From contig NC_056522.1 of NCBI RefSeq assembly GCF_019175285.1, forward strand, positions 70,691,369 to 70,755,368: a DNA stretch of 64,000 nucleotides, read 5' to 3'. The stretch is from Sceloporus undulatus (taxonomy: Eukaryota > Chordata > Lepidosauria > Squamata > Phrynosomatidae). Both the position numbers and the translations under genes were made by a program. This document shows, in pieces, positions 32,350 through 43,832 of this stretch (position 1 is its first letter; each line of letters opens with the position of its first letter). A model generated the notes under the pieces. It had not been told where the DNA came from. It worked only from the letters and a program-made list of their open reading frames with translations, and did no database searches.

Positions 32350-35300
32350 GTAAGGGCCCAAAGTCAAGGGAGGAGGAGGAGCTGTGTGCTGTGCTTAGTT
32401 ACATATAATTAAAGATCAGTGGTCCCCAAACTGTGCCCTTTAAGAGATTTTGGACTTCATTTTCCAGAAGCCTCAGCCATGTTGGCCAGTAGTCTGGGAT
32501 TCTGAGAGCTGAAGTCCAAAACCCTTTAAAGAGAACAGTTTGGGGACCACTGCTGTAGATAGCCACAGCCCTTAGTTTTTTAGTTTTCCAGATAGCATAA
32601 CTGAATATAGAAGCAACATGGAAGGAAACTGTTGAGTCATCTAGCCCAGCCTCCTGTTCTGAGACAGGATATTCTGTGTATAAACAGTTATTTATGGGGT
32701 GTGTGGCTGCATATGCTTCATTTGCACCGTCGCTCAAGTCCTACTCAGACATACTGGCACTTTTGTATTGTTTATAGGCTTATTGCTATATTCCAAGAGA
32801 GGGTAACTCCTGTCTTTCTTGCTGTTCTAGCATTTACAAACCCTGCCCTCTTACCACTAAGTAGAATAGGGAGGACCAGTTATGCAAGCTCTCTCTGCCC
32901 CTTGGCTTTATCTAGAAAATGCACTGTTCCTACACAGGAGGGAGGGTGTGATTGTCACACTTCCTGATGTTGCTCCTTGCTTTGACTGCCAAGAAAAACC
33001 AGTATGTTCTGAGAAATGAATTATAGGAAAAGAATTTAGTACCTATGTTTACTGTGCACAAGTAGCAGTGATGATAGAGACTAAACTTGCCAGGAACTGT
33101 AGTGCTATCAGAGCAATCTGCAGTGATGATGAGAGGTTTTGAGCAATTGATAGCTGCATCTGGGAAAGATGGGTTGGATGGAATTGCGTTTCAACCCCAC
33201 CCTTTCTCCTTCCATTTTCTGCACTTTGCAGTGGGTTATACACATGTCTTTTTCAAGTGGCTAGAATGGTGGCAGAGATGGGGATAAATGTAAAGTCATG
33301 CTGTTTACCGTCCTGGCAAGTTTTTATTTTCAAACAAGCATAAAGATTTATGGCTCTGATATGACTCAGAATTAATTATGACTATGTCCTTTTGAGATTG
33401 ATGCAGAAACTTAGTTGGAACTGACCTAAGACCTATTGCTTTTAAATACATTTAGTCATAGCTGTCTTGTTCTCTTCTTTTCAAGAGAATTAGATACAAC
33501 TAAAGTTTGTTGAAGACCTGCATAGTTCTTTAATGCTAAATGAGACCAGATGCTACATATTTTGCTTCCTTTCCCCCCTTCTAATGACAGAGGAAGTTTT
33601 CCATTTGGATGCTTTGCTAGGGACAATTACTGCATATTTCAGGCATTAACATGTGACAAAATGCAGGGCTCATGTAAAATAAAATATGGAAGAATATTAT
33701 TTTACATGACATCAATGGCTAGAATTTTATTAGCGCAAAAGTAGAAAATTAAGGATATTCTGAGTAGGGAAGATTGGGTGTTTAAATTGGTTGAAACTGT
33801 AGAAATGGATAAACTAATGCAATTATTAAGAAATAGACCAACAAATGAAATGGATAAAGATTGGTTTTTAGTGGTAGAATATATGAAGGAACAATGGAAG
33901 AATATAATATTGTTATAATAGAAAATAAGAAAGTAAGAATAACTAAATAATGTAAAGGAAAATATATTAACAAAGAGAACTTAGTAAAGGTAGTAAGGAC
34001 AAATATCTAGAGGTAGAAGAAAAACAGAGTTTAGAACAGCAGAGTACAAATAGTAAGAGTACAGATAACAAAGGTTAATAAGGTTGGACAAAAGTGATAC
34101 AGGTTGAATTACTTAAATATGGGGAAGAAGGAAATCACAAATGAATAACTTAGTATAGGTGAATATAAAATAGAGAGAATGGTAATTTTCAAGAGTCATA
34201 TAGGTAGAGAAGGTGGAATGAATAAAAAAGATGGTTAGACTATGTGTGGAGGGTTTTAGAGGTGAAAGGGGTTAGGGGATGAGGATGGTGTGAAGAAGAA
34301 GGGCAGAGTAGCAAATAATATGTAAGATGAGTAGAGAGGGTCAGAAGAGAAGGTAGGGAAGAGATGGAAGGGAAAGGAACTTAGAAAAGATATTTGAGGG
34401 AGTAGGGAAGATAGAAAGGATTATTAAAAGAAATAGAGAAGAGGAAGAAAAGGGAAGGGAAGAGGGTGAGGTGGGTGTGTTAGGTATGGATGTAATTGTA
34501 TGTGTGTAATATAGAATGGATTTTTGCAATAGAGATTGTTATATTATATTTTGAAAATTAAATTTAAAAAATCCTCAAAAGTAGATATTATTCCCTAAAC
34601 AACCATGAAGCGTTAGCAATTCCTAATATTGATAGACATTTCCACAATTATCTGTTCTTTTCAAAAGAATTAGACACAATTAAAGTTTGTTGTAGACCTT
34701 CATAAGTTCTTGAATGTTTGCAGTGAGTATTTATAAAGAAGCACTAACAAACTAGTTTCTTTTAAAAGTCTGCTTTGATATTCATTATGTTTTCGTACCC
34801 TTTGTATTGAAATAACTATATACAGTACCTTGGAATGTTTTGGTATTTGTTGTGTGATCAGTGAATGTGTAGAAAAACTAGTAATGTGACTTGTTTTTGA
34901 AGGTGGCGAAGGAACACTGCAAGCAGCTCAGTGAGATTGGGTTGGACCTGACTTTCATCATTCATGCCCTGTTAGTGAAGGATATCAAAGGCGCTTTGCA
35001 GAGCTACAAAGACATCATCATTGAGGCCACAAAGCATCGCAACTCTGAAGAGATGTGGAGGAGAATGAACCTAATGACACCAGAAGCTTTAGGAAAGCTT
35101 AGAGAAGAAATGAGGAGCTGTGGTATCACCAGTTTTGACCAATACACTGGTGACGACTGCTGGGTGAACCTAAGTTACACAGTTGTGGCTTTCACAAAAC
35201 AGACAATGGCTTTCTTGGAGGAAGCCCTCAAACTGTACTTCCCAGAGCTGCACATGGTTCTGCTGGAAAGTCTGCTGGAGGTCATCCTTGTGGCTGTCCA

Positions 35301-35511
35301 ACATGTTGATTACAGTTTACGCTGCGAACAGGACCCTGAGAGGAAGACATTCATTAGGCAGAATGCATCGTTCCTCTACGAAACTGTTCTTCCAGTGGTG
35401 GAGAAGCGGTTTGAGGAAGGAGTTGGGAAGCCAGCTAAGCAGTTACAGGATCTCAGGAATGCTTCAAGACTGATGCGTGTTAATCCTGAAAGTACTACCT
35501 CTGTGGTGTGA
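30781..35511 (+). CDS. EXOC8: EXOC8, exocyst complex component 8 (EXO84), two coding exons
   Basis: EXOC8 is a subunit of the octameric exocyst, which tethers secretory vesicles to the plasma membrane and is an effector of the RalA GTPase. The coding parts are 30781-32349 and 34903-35511, together 725 codons, the same length I recall for human EXOC8. The start is the ATG in GCCATGGCG at 30781, a strong Kozak context; an in-frame ATG 30 bases upstream is less likely. Seen in order: an N-terminal coiled-coil region (about residues 15-110, including VYQNYRQFIETAREISYLES), an Ala/Gly-rich linker, a PH domain (about 175-280, around YLVYNGDLVEYD), an acidic stretch (about 315-335), then the helical EXO84 C-terminal domain ending in NPESTTSVV. 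The reading frame is intact and close to the human protein as I remember it. The odd feature is a phase-0 intron after codon 523. Identification is nearly certain. Confidence 0.97.
32417..32552. mobile_element. hAT-type palindromic MITE in the EXOC8 intron
   Basis: CAGTGGTCCCCAAACTGTGC is inverted as ACAGTTTGGGGACCACTG. The flanking octamers TTAAAGAT and CTGTAGAT match at 5 of 8, a worn hAT target duplication. Confidence 0.75.
33466..34714 (+). repeat. Diverged direct repeat pair in the EXOC8 intron
   Basis: 33466-33537 and 34648-34714 share TTTTCAAGAGAATTAGATAC / TTTTCAAAAGAATTAGACAC, then AAAGTTTGTTG and AGTTCTT.AATG. They flank the L1 fragment but are far longer than an L1 target duplication. 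Confidence 0.7.
33655..34570 (+). mobile_element. L1 LINE 3' end in the EXOC8 intron
   Basis: Near 33775-33895 the plus strand encodes EDWVFKLVETVEMDKLMQLL and DWFLVVEYMKEQW, the L1 ORF2 C-terminus of squamate type. A long purine-rich 3' UTR follows and ends in an A-rich stretch near 34560. It is in the same orientation as EXOC8. Confidence 0.7.
34903..35511 (+). CDS. EXOC8: EXOC8 coding exon 2 (C-terminal)
   Basis: This exon encodes residues 524-725 and stops with TGA at 35509-35511. It follows a TTGTTTTTGAAG acceptor ending at 34902. The joined protein reads ...TAAECVK/VAKEHCKQL..., which continues the conserved EXOC8 sequence without gap or insertion. The C-terminus RVNPESTTSVV is the family's usual end. 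Confidence 0.96.
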   Translation: MAKEHCKQLSEIGLDLTFIIHALLVKDIKGALQSYKDIIIEATKHRNSEEMWRRMNLMTPEALGKLREEMRSCGITSFDQYTGDDCWVNLSYTVVAFTKQTMAFLEEALKLYFPELHMVLLESLLEVILVAVQHVDYSLRCEQDPERKTFIRQNASFLYETVLPVVEKRFEEGVGKPAKQLQDLRNASRLMRVNPESTTSVV

Positions 35512-35634
35512 AATGTAATGCCTCAATCCTTTTCATATAAATTTTGTATATACATGTATACACATAACCTTTTTTTCAATCCCCTAACAGTAGCCAAATC
35601 TAAGAAGGCTCCCTTTAGTGGGTAATGTATTGCA

Positions 35635-35640
35635 AATAAA
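35635..35640 (+). terminator. Candidate EXOC8 polyadenylation signal
   Basis: AATAAA 124 bases after the EXOC8 stop codon. It is the first canonical signal downstream; longer 3' UTRs are possible. Confidence 0.4.
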
Positions 35641-36880
35641 ATGGAAAGGAAAGAAAATGGAAAACTTAAAGTAAATACTGTAGTTGGAAAGCCACATTCC
35701 CTCCAAAGGTCTGGTTGTGGCATTTTAGGTAAAGGAGATTACCTGGTGACATAAAATGTTTTGGTCCAGAACCTAACAAGTTAATATAGATATAATTATA
35801 CTAATTAGAATATGATAAAAAATAATTGCTAATGAATATTCATTTGTTTTGTAGGAGCATAACTGATATAGGATACACCTAGCAATTTTATTATATTGGG
35901 TTTCAGAAGAAGAAAAATAACCTATTTGGGAAACAAAATACATACATACATAATTCCCTCTTAGAGAATTTGAGAAAAAAATGGTAAAAAATTTAGTGCA
36001 TACTTTATTTCAAAAAGATTTAGCTTAAAATTCCTATGAAACCGAAAACTTGACATGACAGTAGAATTCAAAGTCTTTTGAAGTTCATTTCCAGTGTACA
36101 TCATGAAACTTGGCAGCAGTAAATATTACAGTAATTGTAAAGAGGTCAAATATGTGTCTGGTTGATTTGTAGCAGATGATAAAGGAATAAGTAAAGTGCT
36201 AGTGCCAAAGAGACATCCCAAGGAGCTATGTGCACAAAGAAAACAAGCAAATGGTTGGATTTTCCTGCAGTTTTGCTAGTGTTTTTGCAATCCAAGCACC
36301 AAATCTGTTTATTTAACTTTTAAAAATCACTCTACATTTTTAATTAGATGTGTTGGAAACTGCAGAGAAAGTACTGCAATTCCCTTGTACCTATACATAC
36401 ATGTCTGCAGATAGCGCACAGTGTTTCTTTGTGCCATACATCTCTGGATTGTCACTAGTGCTGTTAACTGAAGGAGAGGTATATAAACCATGACCAAGCT
36501 GATTCTCTGTTTATGTAGCATAGAAGAATTATGGCTGAAAATATAAATGAAACTTTCCAGATTACCTTAATACTGGGACCTATGGAAATTTCATGATGGG
36601 GTACAAATCATCAATTTGCAATCAGGTGCTGAAGGGTGCAATGGGACTAACCATATGTAGGTAGCAAGAAGCTTTTAGATTATTGCAAGTGGAAATTGGG
36701 GTGGAGTCATGCATGAAATGAGGGAGCAAAAACCTCTAAGGACTGTAGCTGAGGCCTAATGATAGCAATTTCATCTGTAGGTCTGTGCAAGTGGTATTGT
36801 GTATAAAATGTGCAGGCTGGTTTTTTTCTTTTCAAGAGCATATGGGATTCTCTCCAAATCTAATGCTGTCTACTGTAGCA

Positions 36881-36999
36881 TTCCCCAGCATGATGCCTTC
36901 CAGATGTGCTGATATGCCACTCACATCATCTCCGTGTTGGCTGGTAGAAGATTAGGGTTGTAACATAACATATCTGGAAATCAATTTGGGAAATGCTGA
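36881..36999. mobile_element. hAT-like MITE (CTCCAGATG family)
   Basis: CCCCAGCATGATGCCTTCCA and the inverted AATTTGGGAAATGCTGATC bound a worn palindrome. Related pieces are at 16905-17020, 38530-38625 and 45165-45240. Confidence 0.55.
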
Positions 37000-37984
37000 T
37001 CTCTATGGTGAGCCACCCCACCCCCCTCATTTCCTGTGTTCTCTGTTCAACCAGAATTAATAGCACAAAAAGGACATATTCCAACTGGCTATAAAATGAG
37101 CCTTACAGTCAGTCTTCAGCAAAGTGAAATGCAATGTCTGGGTTGTATGATGAAAGTATTAAACCTTCTAATTCACTATTGTGATCTTTAGATCTACACA
37201 GTGGAGATTTTGTGCCTTTGGTAGGGAGGGCTGGCATCACTGTCAAAACTATTGGAAATAAAACATAATTGCCCAGAGAGAAGAGATGTAGACATTACCT
37301 CTTTCTTACCCACAAAAGCTTGGTTCAAACAGTTGAGGGAAGTCTCTTGTCTGTTGCTGCTAGCAGTTCTTATGGCAGGAATACTTACCTGACTATGGTT
37401 CATGTGTAGCTAAATTTCTTCAGCTTCTTTTTTCTCTCCAAAAAGGTATAGACTAGAGAATGTGGTAGACAGTATTCACTCTAGAGTACCATGGTGACAC
37501 ATGCATTTACACCAAAGGAGATTAGATAAGAATTTATCACTTTATTGACTAGAGCAGGAAAGAATAATACAGAAGCAGTTTTTTGGTCTCTAGTGATTGT
37601 ATCGCTTAAATACAACCATCTTCTTGCCAGTACACTCCATCCTGTAATCTTAGCAGATCCAAGAAATTGACATTTCATTCAAAGACAAGAATCTCATCTA
37701 GTGATCAGATGTTTGAAGATGTCCCTGATTATCTTTGTTTATAGAACAGTTATGAGTATTGCACAACCCTGAATAATCTTGGTCTTTAATCATTTATTAT
37801 TCTGTTTATGCCACATCCAAGAGTATATGGAGGTCAAATTCTTTATGAAAGAGAGCAGTGATATATACTTAAACTTGCCAGTTTTCTTGTATGTATTTAA
37901 GTGTAAGAGAGATAAGCCTGAAAGGTTCTGAACATTAAAATCATTACCATCATCATCTCTTTACACCCCAGCTTTCCCTCCCAA

Positions 37985-38222
37985 ATTAGGGACTTATCAC
38001 TTAATAGCAATAGCATTTACATTTCTATACTGGTTCCTAGTAAACTCAGCACTCTCTAAGCAGTTTACAGTGGGTAAGGCAATTGCCCCCAGCATGCTGG
38101 ATACTCATTTTACTGGCCTATGAAAGGATGGAAAGCTGATTCTTCCTTGGAGTCGTGGGATTGAACTCACAACGTTGTGGCTGCAGTAGCAGCATTTAAG
38201 CACTGCACCACCAGGGCTTTCT
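37985..38222 (-). mobile_element. Second type of tRNA-derived SINE
   Basis: The reverse complement starts CCCTGGTGGTGCAGTGCTTA with B box GAGTTCAATCCCA, then a body (TAAACTGCTTAGAGAGTGCT) unlike the other SINEs here. Confidence 0.6.
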
Positions 38223-38225
38223 AAA

Positions 38226-39611
38226 TAAAATGGTACCAAAAGTTTCTAGCACCATTTTTGGGATATTGGATGTAATGATTTGAGCCTTCAGTTCCACTGC
38301 TTCATACAAAATACAGTCTCATCTTTATTGGAATTGGTAAGTGGGGAGCATAGCTGGGGTTTCCAAAGCAGTGATTTGTACAAGATCTTGGGTTCTGTCT
38401 TTGCTGTAATGTGCCAGGAGGTAGTTTGTATGCATTCACTTGTTCTATATGAACTAACAGCAGTTGGTACAATATTTGGTAAGACCACAGAATCATCTAA
38501 AGTTGCCTAAACGAATCAAATCCCCTGTAGTAAGGGTGGGGTACCTGCAGAATCCCCAACTGATGGCTCTTTAGATGCTGAACTACTGCTTCCATTATCC
38601 CTTATCAGCCTGGCTATGCTACTGAGAACAGGAGACCAGCAATTTAGGATGCTATATAACTATTTCAATATAATTAACAATGTTGAGGTTCTGTAGGTTG
38701 AGAATGATTCATTCCTGCATGGAGGCTGTGCAGTCTGTTTGTGCCTACCATATCCAGAGGCAGGAGATCCGTACATCAGGATGATGGCTGAAATAGGATT
38801 TTGATCTGGATTAAGTTAAAATGAGTCTTGTGACCAGTGGTTTAGTAGAGCCAAGGCTTGCAGATTGAAAGCCCTAGGAATTTTGACTAGCAGACTATGA
38901 CAGCATCTGCCATGCCCCTTGGACTCTCAGCAATGCATTGTTATAAGCTAGTCCTGTTGCAATTCAGTGTATTTTAAACACAAATCCTACTCCTAGTGCT
39001 GATGAAAACTACAACACTGCCTCTTTCATTTTTGGACTTTTGTTAGTGTTACTATCATAAAGGTCTGTGTTTCATCAGTTTATCACCATACCAGTGCTTG
39101 ACCTGGCCTAAAGATTTAACAAGTTCTATTTGTAATTATCAGTGGGCTGGGGCCTGTGAAATCTTATGCCAAATAAAATACACAAGTCTTTATTGCATCC
39201 CCAAGGCTCTTCGCTTTTTTCCCTTTGCACTCCAACAGAGTATCTTGGCCTCCCCACCCCACTCCTTTTATATTAGGTGGTGATTCCATTAGCTTAGATA
39301 GCCTCCATCAATATGTCTATGACTTCGCAAGGCCAAGTCTACCAGTTGCTATTCACTGACAGCTAAATGAAATCTCTTGGTCCAGAAGTCCTATGCCTCT
39401 AAATAATGCACACTGCAGGTAAACAATACAATAACTGTATATTTGTTCCCCATGACTTCAGTTTCCATAAAGTGGGTTGGAGACAATGTTTAGCTAGGTC
39501 CTGTTCCCCTGGGATTCACTGAGTAGTGCCCTAACCCCTGGGATTCAGTGTGAGTTGTGCCTCATCAAAATGAATCCAAAGTCAACTTCTGGTTCTGTAA
39601 AATTACTTCTT
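38226..39611. other. Intergenic
   Basis: A worn half of the CTCCAGATG-family MITE lies near 38530-38625; nothing else recognised. Confidence 0.55.
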
Positions 39612-39835
39612 GTTGTGTACTTTCAAGTCATTTCTGACTTACGTCAACCCTATCACAGGGTTTTCTTGGCAGAATTTGGTCAGAGCGGGTTTGCCCTTGC
39701 CTTCCTCTGAGGCTGAGTGTGTGACTTGCCAAAGCTCATCTAAGTCGGTTTCTGTGGCCGAGCAGGTATTTCAACCTTGATCTCCCAGTAACCTAGTCCA
39801 ATGCTCAAACCACTACATCTTGCTATAAATTCCTA
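39612..39835 (-). mobile_element. tRNA-derived SINE
   Basis: Antisense copy: GTACTTTCAAGTCATTTCTG, CCTTCCTCTGAGGCTGAG, GGCCGAGCAGGTATTTCAAC, ending CTCAAACCACTACATCTTGC. Confidence 0.82.
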
Positions 39836-39892
39836 AAAGTCCTATCTGGGTGCAAAACAAGGCATGAAAGTGCCTGTCCAGGAACAACATTT

Positions 39893-39921
39893 CTTTTTTT
39901 TTGGGGGGGGGGGGGGGGGGG
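39893..39921 (+). repeat. Homopolymer T then G run
   Basis: A T run flows directly into about 19 G; such runs are error-prone in assemblies. Confidence 0.9.
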
Positions 39922-40109
39922 TGGTTCTAGAAAGCTGCAAAAGCATACAGCGACAGAATGGCTTAAAGGCCATGTGTCCCCATTGCTAAACTGCAGTGTC
40001 TAATGCAATATTTGGAAAGATGAATCTGTCATTTGCCATCAGGTTTTCTAATGGCTACCCTATGAATGAGAGATCGCCAAGATCCCCAAATATTAACAGC
40101 TTTGCTTAG

Positions 40110-40335
40110 CTCTAGCAGGGTAGTGGGACCATGATGAAACCAGGGTTTGATTCCTGCTTGGCCATGAAACTCAGTGGGTGATCTTGGACAAGTCACATGC
40201 TCTCAGCCTAAAGGGAAGAGAATGACAAACATCTTCTGAATAAATCTTGCCAGGAAAACTTCAAGATAGATTCACCTTAGAGGCACCATAAGTCAGAAAT
40301 GACGTGAAGGCACACAAAACATACAACACATTAGT
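40110..40335 (+). mobile_element. tRNA-derived SINE
   Basis: Sense copy: B box GGTTTGATTCC, CTTGGCCATGAAACTCAGTG, CTCAGCCTAAAGGG, and the BovB-like tail AAGTCAGAAATGACGTGAAG followed by CACACA/ACAACA. Confidence 0.82.
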
Positions 40336-40517
40336 TGTTACAAACTCAGGGCCATGGCTTCTCTTACTGAATCAATTCAGCTGCAGTGTGGTCTTCCTTT
40401 TTCCCTACTGCTTTTCACTTTCCCCAGTAGTAGTATTTTTTCCATTGGCCTCATGATATATCCAAGGCAAAGAAATCCATACATTCTTAGGAATCTGAGT
40501 CTTGGGATGGAGATTAT

Positions 40518-41178
40518 GGTCCAAAACACACTGCAGAAATAATCCTGTTTGAGACCTCTTTAATTGCCCTGGCTCAGTGCTAGGGTGTAAGATCCAGCAA
40601 CCTCCACCAGAAATCCACAACAGCAACTTGCTTAAAAGCAGTGAAGTTTTATTGAAATACAAGCAGATGTGGCTAGACAGACTTTTCAGCGAAATCTAAC
40701 AGCCAAGCCTCAAACACTAAGTTAAAAGCACTCAGCCCCCACCCTTTTTTCCTGTAGCCAGTCCTATTCCTCCCCCCTTGCTTCCCAGGCCAGCTAGGCC
40801 TGAGAAGCCAACCTGACCTTGGACAAGCCTCACAGATGTCTCCAGCTAATTAAACAGTGCATTCCAAACCATGACTGCAATCATTCCCAAGCACCAGCTA
40901 GCACCCCCTCCCCCCATTAAAAGCAGGCAGAACTACAGCTAAAGCAATTACACAGCAATATGAGCAGTAACTAAAGTGGATGTGAATATTGATTAGTAAT
41001 TGGCTTTGGAGTTCTGACATAGGGAATCCTGGGAATTGTAGTTTGTTGTGGCCCCAGAGCTCTCTGACAGAGAAGGCTGCATGTTTCAGAAAACTACAGT
41101 TCCCAGAATTCCCTAGCATTGAGCCAGTGCATTTAAAGCGGTCTCAAACTGGATTGTTTCTGCAGTGTGTTTTAGACC
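40518..41178. mobile_element. Palindromic hAT-like MITE interrupted by a solo LTR
   Basis: The left half starts GGTCCAAAACACACTGCAGA. The right half ends TCTGCAGTGTGTTTTAGACC, its inverted match. Without the insertion and one target copy the element is about 220 bp. A half copy also occurs at about 1712-1750. Confidence 0.78.
40586..41019 (-). mobile_element. Solo LTR (endogenous retrovirus-type fossil)
   Basis: A 434-bp block. On the minus strand it starts TGTCAGAACTCC and ends GGATCTTACA (TG...CA), with an AATAAA signal before its end. It is flanked by a perfect 5-bp direct repeat TAGGG (40581-40585 and 41020-41024), so the boundaries are firm. It lies inside a palindromic DNA transposon. 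No internal retroviral sequence is present, so it is a solo remnant. The family cannot be named. Confidence 0.8.
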
Positions 41179-41858
41179 TATGAGAGCTAAAGTAATGGCA
41201 CAAAGACTGGAGAGAGGGGAAAGAACAACCAGTACCAATATGGCTTTACAAGACAGAAGCAAAGACCTTCATTATTGCAATTGTCAAATGATAAGTGTAA
41301 CAGCCATATTTTATGTGCACATGTCTTCCTTGTTACTCTATTAACTGTGTTTATGTTTCTTATTGAAGCTTGAAATGACACATTAAGTGCTCATAGAAGT
41401 AGTGCTATCTCCTCCAGCTGAATGAAATTAGCTTTGCCTATCATTTATGTGTCTATCACTTACTCATTTATTTGATCAGCATAATTGCTTAGAGGAATGG
41501 TTAATTGGAATGAGACATGTATTTGCCTTCTCTTCCAAGGAAGAGATGCTTGCTGAATAATTTGCTGCAGGGCAGGGCATTCATTCTAATATTTCTGACA
41601 GCTCTGAAAAGCAAGTGATTTTTTGTTTTGTTTTTCCATTTTTGAATGAGAAATGGATAAAAACCCTGCAGATTTTTTCAAAACCATTTCTGAATATTGC
41701 TGATATTCTCCATGGAGAACACAAATTCTTTTTATACCAAATGGTCCATTCCTTACTCCCCAAATGAAAAGCCATCACTGATAATGGTAATGGATGAAGT
41801 CTAGTTCAAAATTTATCTGTAGTTTGATTCAGTTTGTGGTGAGTTGGATGTGTAGATA

Positions 41859-42269
41859 AGGGGTTATTCAGACATTGGGTTTTTTTTAGTGTGATGATGC
41901 AGATAATCCCACTCATGCTTTCTGGTTTTGTTGATCACATTAGAGAACCACATCTCTGCAAGTTTGGTTGCTCACACATGCCAGCACTCAAATAAAGATG
42001 GAGCTGATGATACGAATGTATTCAAAGTACGTTCAAGCCATGCAGTTATATCCCAGTTTATCCCGGGTCTATTTGCATTGGTTATTCACACAACAGGCAA
42101 TGCAAATCTTTTAGAAAAACTTGGAAAAAGACCCAACATTTATTATCCTGGTTTAACTGTGGTTTTTGGCAGTCCCCCTTCCCAACATAATCAGATGCAT
42201 TTGAAATGCATGTGGACAAGATTCAACCCAGATTCTACCTGGGATATTTTCACTGTCTGAATAACCCCT
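41859..42269. mobile_element. MITE with perfect 16-bp inverted ends
   Basis: AGGGGTTATTCAGACA at 41859-41874 is exactly inverted at 42254-42269. The 411-bp interior has no coding potential (it includes CCCGGGTCTATTTGC and CCTGGTTTAACTGTGG). Confidence 0.75.
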
Positions 42270-42297
42270 GGCTTAATCCTTTCTAGTATTTTGGCCA

Positions 42298-42540
42298 AAT
42301 ACAGTGGGCCCTTCCCATTCCAGACCCTGCGGCGTAAGGGAAATTCTGCGTATGCTTGAGCCCCATTAAAAGCAATGGAGCTCATGCCCACAGTGGTGTG
42401 GCGGCGTGCGTGTGCAATTACTATTTCTGGCGCATGGCACTGCTTCTTCCATTGTGACTTTCAGTGTATGCTGAAAGCCACATATGCGGGCGCACTTTAC
42501 TTTGTTGCATTCAGAATGCTAGCATAAGTCCTTTACACCT
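42298..42540. mobile_element. TcMar-type MITE fragment
   Basis: The left end ATACAGTGGGCCCTTCCCATT resembles that at 5593. CpG-rich interior; the right end is not clear. Confidence 0.45.
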
Positions 42541-43109
42541 TTCAACCATTGTCCTAGATCCAGGATTCCACATACATACACTGCCCTGTCCTTGACCACA
42601 TGTTACACTTCAGAATTCTTGTTCGTGCCAACCTTTGATATGCCCAGATACATGATTTGTGGATGATTACCCTACACACCTATATCTGTTGGCATATATA
42701 TACACCTTACTTAAAGGTGACTCATTGGAATCAATAAAATTTGACTTGATCTAGTTTCATTCATTTTGATGGCTCTACTCTATTAGCATTAATGTGGGAT
42801 TTAGTTTCAAATGGTTGCATAACTGTTGCAAGACTGGAATAAGAGTAAAAGTAGAGTGCTTACACTTATAAATCAACTCAGGGTTTTGGGGTCATCCTTT
42901 GACCAAAATTTCTAGACATATACATGAATAGGCATGTTAGGAAGTAAGGTTTTCCAACTTGTCCTGGTAATAATGAAAAACGTTTGACACTGCCAAATAA
43001 AAAGCAACATTTGGCCTATGTACTGTGATAAAGTAGATCTTTGGTAAAGAACTAGCCCTCTCCAAGTCGTGGTGAGGATCTACTACAGATAGTCTATAAG
43101 CACTTAGAA

Positions 43110-43832
43110 TGGAATGCCTTGATCATTAAAAGCCATACTGGAACTAATCTGAGCTCTTTTTTTTTTTTATAGAGTTACAAGCTTGGTAGATAAAGGCAAT
43201 CCTGTGGATGTAGCATATCTTATTTCAGTAAGGCCTCTGACAAGGTCCCCCATAATACAGTGGATCCTTGGTATCGGAGGGGGTATGGTTCCAGGACCCC
43301 ATGTGGATACTAAGATCCTCAATGTTCAAAAACCTGGGCTATGACAGCACAGGTTGGACTTAGGCAATTATAATTCACTAACAGAATGACAGCTGGAATA
43401 TGTTGCACTGGTCATTACAAACCTCCCCCCCCCCACAAATATTTTGCTACATTAATTTTTTTGGGGGGGGCAGGTTCCCAAATAATGTGTGTTGTATTAT
43501 ATTATATTGGAGCCTTTGTATCTGCTGGGATTTGGTTCCAGAACGCCCCGTGGATACCAATCTGTAAATGATCAAGTCCCATTAAATACAATGGCATAGT
43601 AAAATAGTATCCCACATATAAAATGGTAAAATCAATTTTTTGCTTTTTGGAATTTATATTTTTTTTGAATATTTTCAAACCATGGGTGCTTGAAATCCAT
43701 GGATAAAGAATCAGTGGATACAGCGGGCCAACTGTCTTCTTGCAAACAAGTAAAATGTAGGCTAGACAATGAAACTGTTAGGTGGTTTTGTAATCAGTTG
43801 ACTGATCAAACCCAAAGGGTGCTCACCAAGCT
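43110..43832 (+). mobile_element. CR1 LINE fragment split by a Tigger-like element
   Basis: The first part, 43110-43256, resembles CR1 around 48420-48580 (CTTGGTAGATAAAGGCAATC, then GTCCCCCAT). The second part, 43740-43832, continues at CTTGCAAACAAGTAAAATGT through CCCAAAGGGTGCTCACC. The 43257-43737 sequence between them is a later insertion. It is followed directly by BovB sequence. Confidence 0.8.
43257..43738. mobile_element. Tigger-like (TcMar) non-autonomous element(s)
   Basis: The left end CAGTGGATCCTTGGTATC and right end GATACAGCGGGCCAACTG are inverted repeats of Tigger type. The internal phrase GGTTCCAGGACCCC occurs twice (near 43289 and again near 43535), suggesting two copies, one next to or inside the other. 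It interrupts a CR1. Confidence 0.7.

Larger units (their letters stand above)
32350..34902 (+). other. EXOC8 intron (phase 0)
   Basis: A canonical GT-AG intron of 2553 bp: donor AAG/GTAAGG, acceptor TTTTTGAAG. It contains a 136-bp hAT-like palindromic element (32417-32552), the 3' end of an L1 LINE (about 33655-34570) and two diverged copies of a roughly 65-bp direct repeat (33466-33537 and 34648-34714). The rest, about 32560-33460, is AT-rich with nothing recognised. Confidence 0.9.
35512..37984 (+). other. EXOC8 3' UTR and downstream intergenic
   Basis: The 3' UTR probably ends soon after the AATAAA at 35635. Beyond it the only recognised item is the worn MITE at 36881-36999. Confidence 0.5.
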
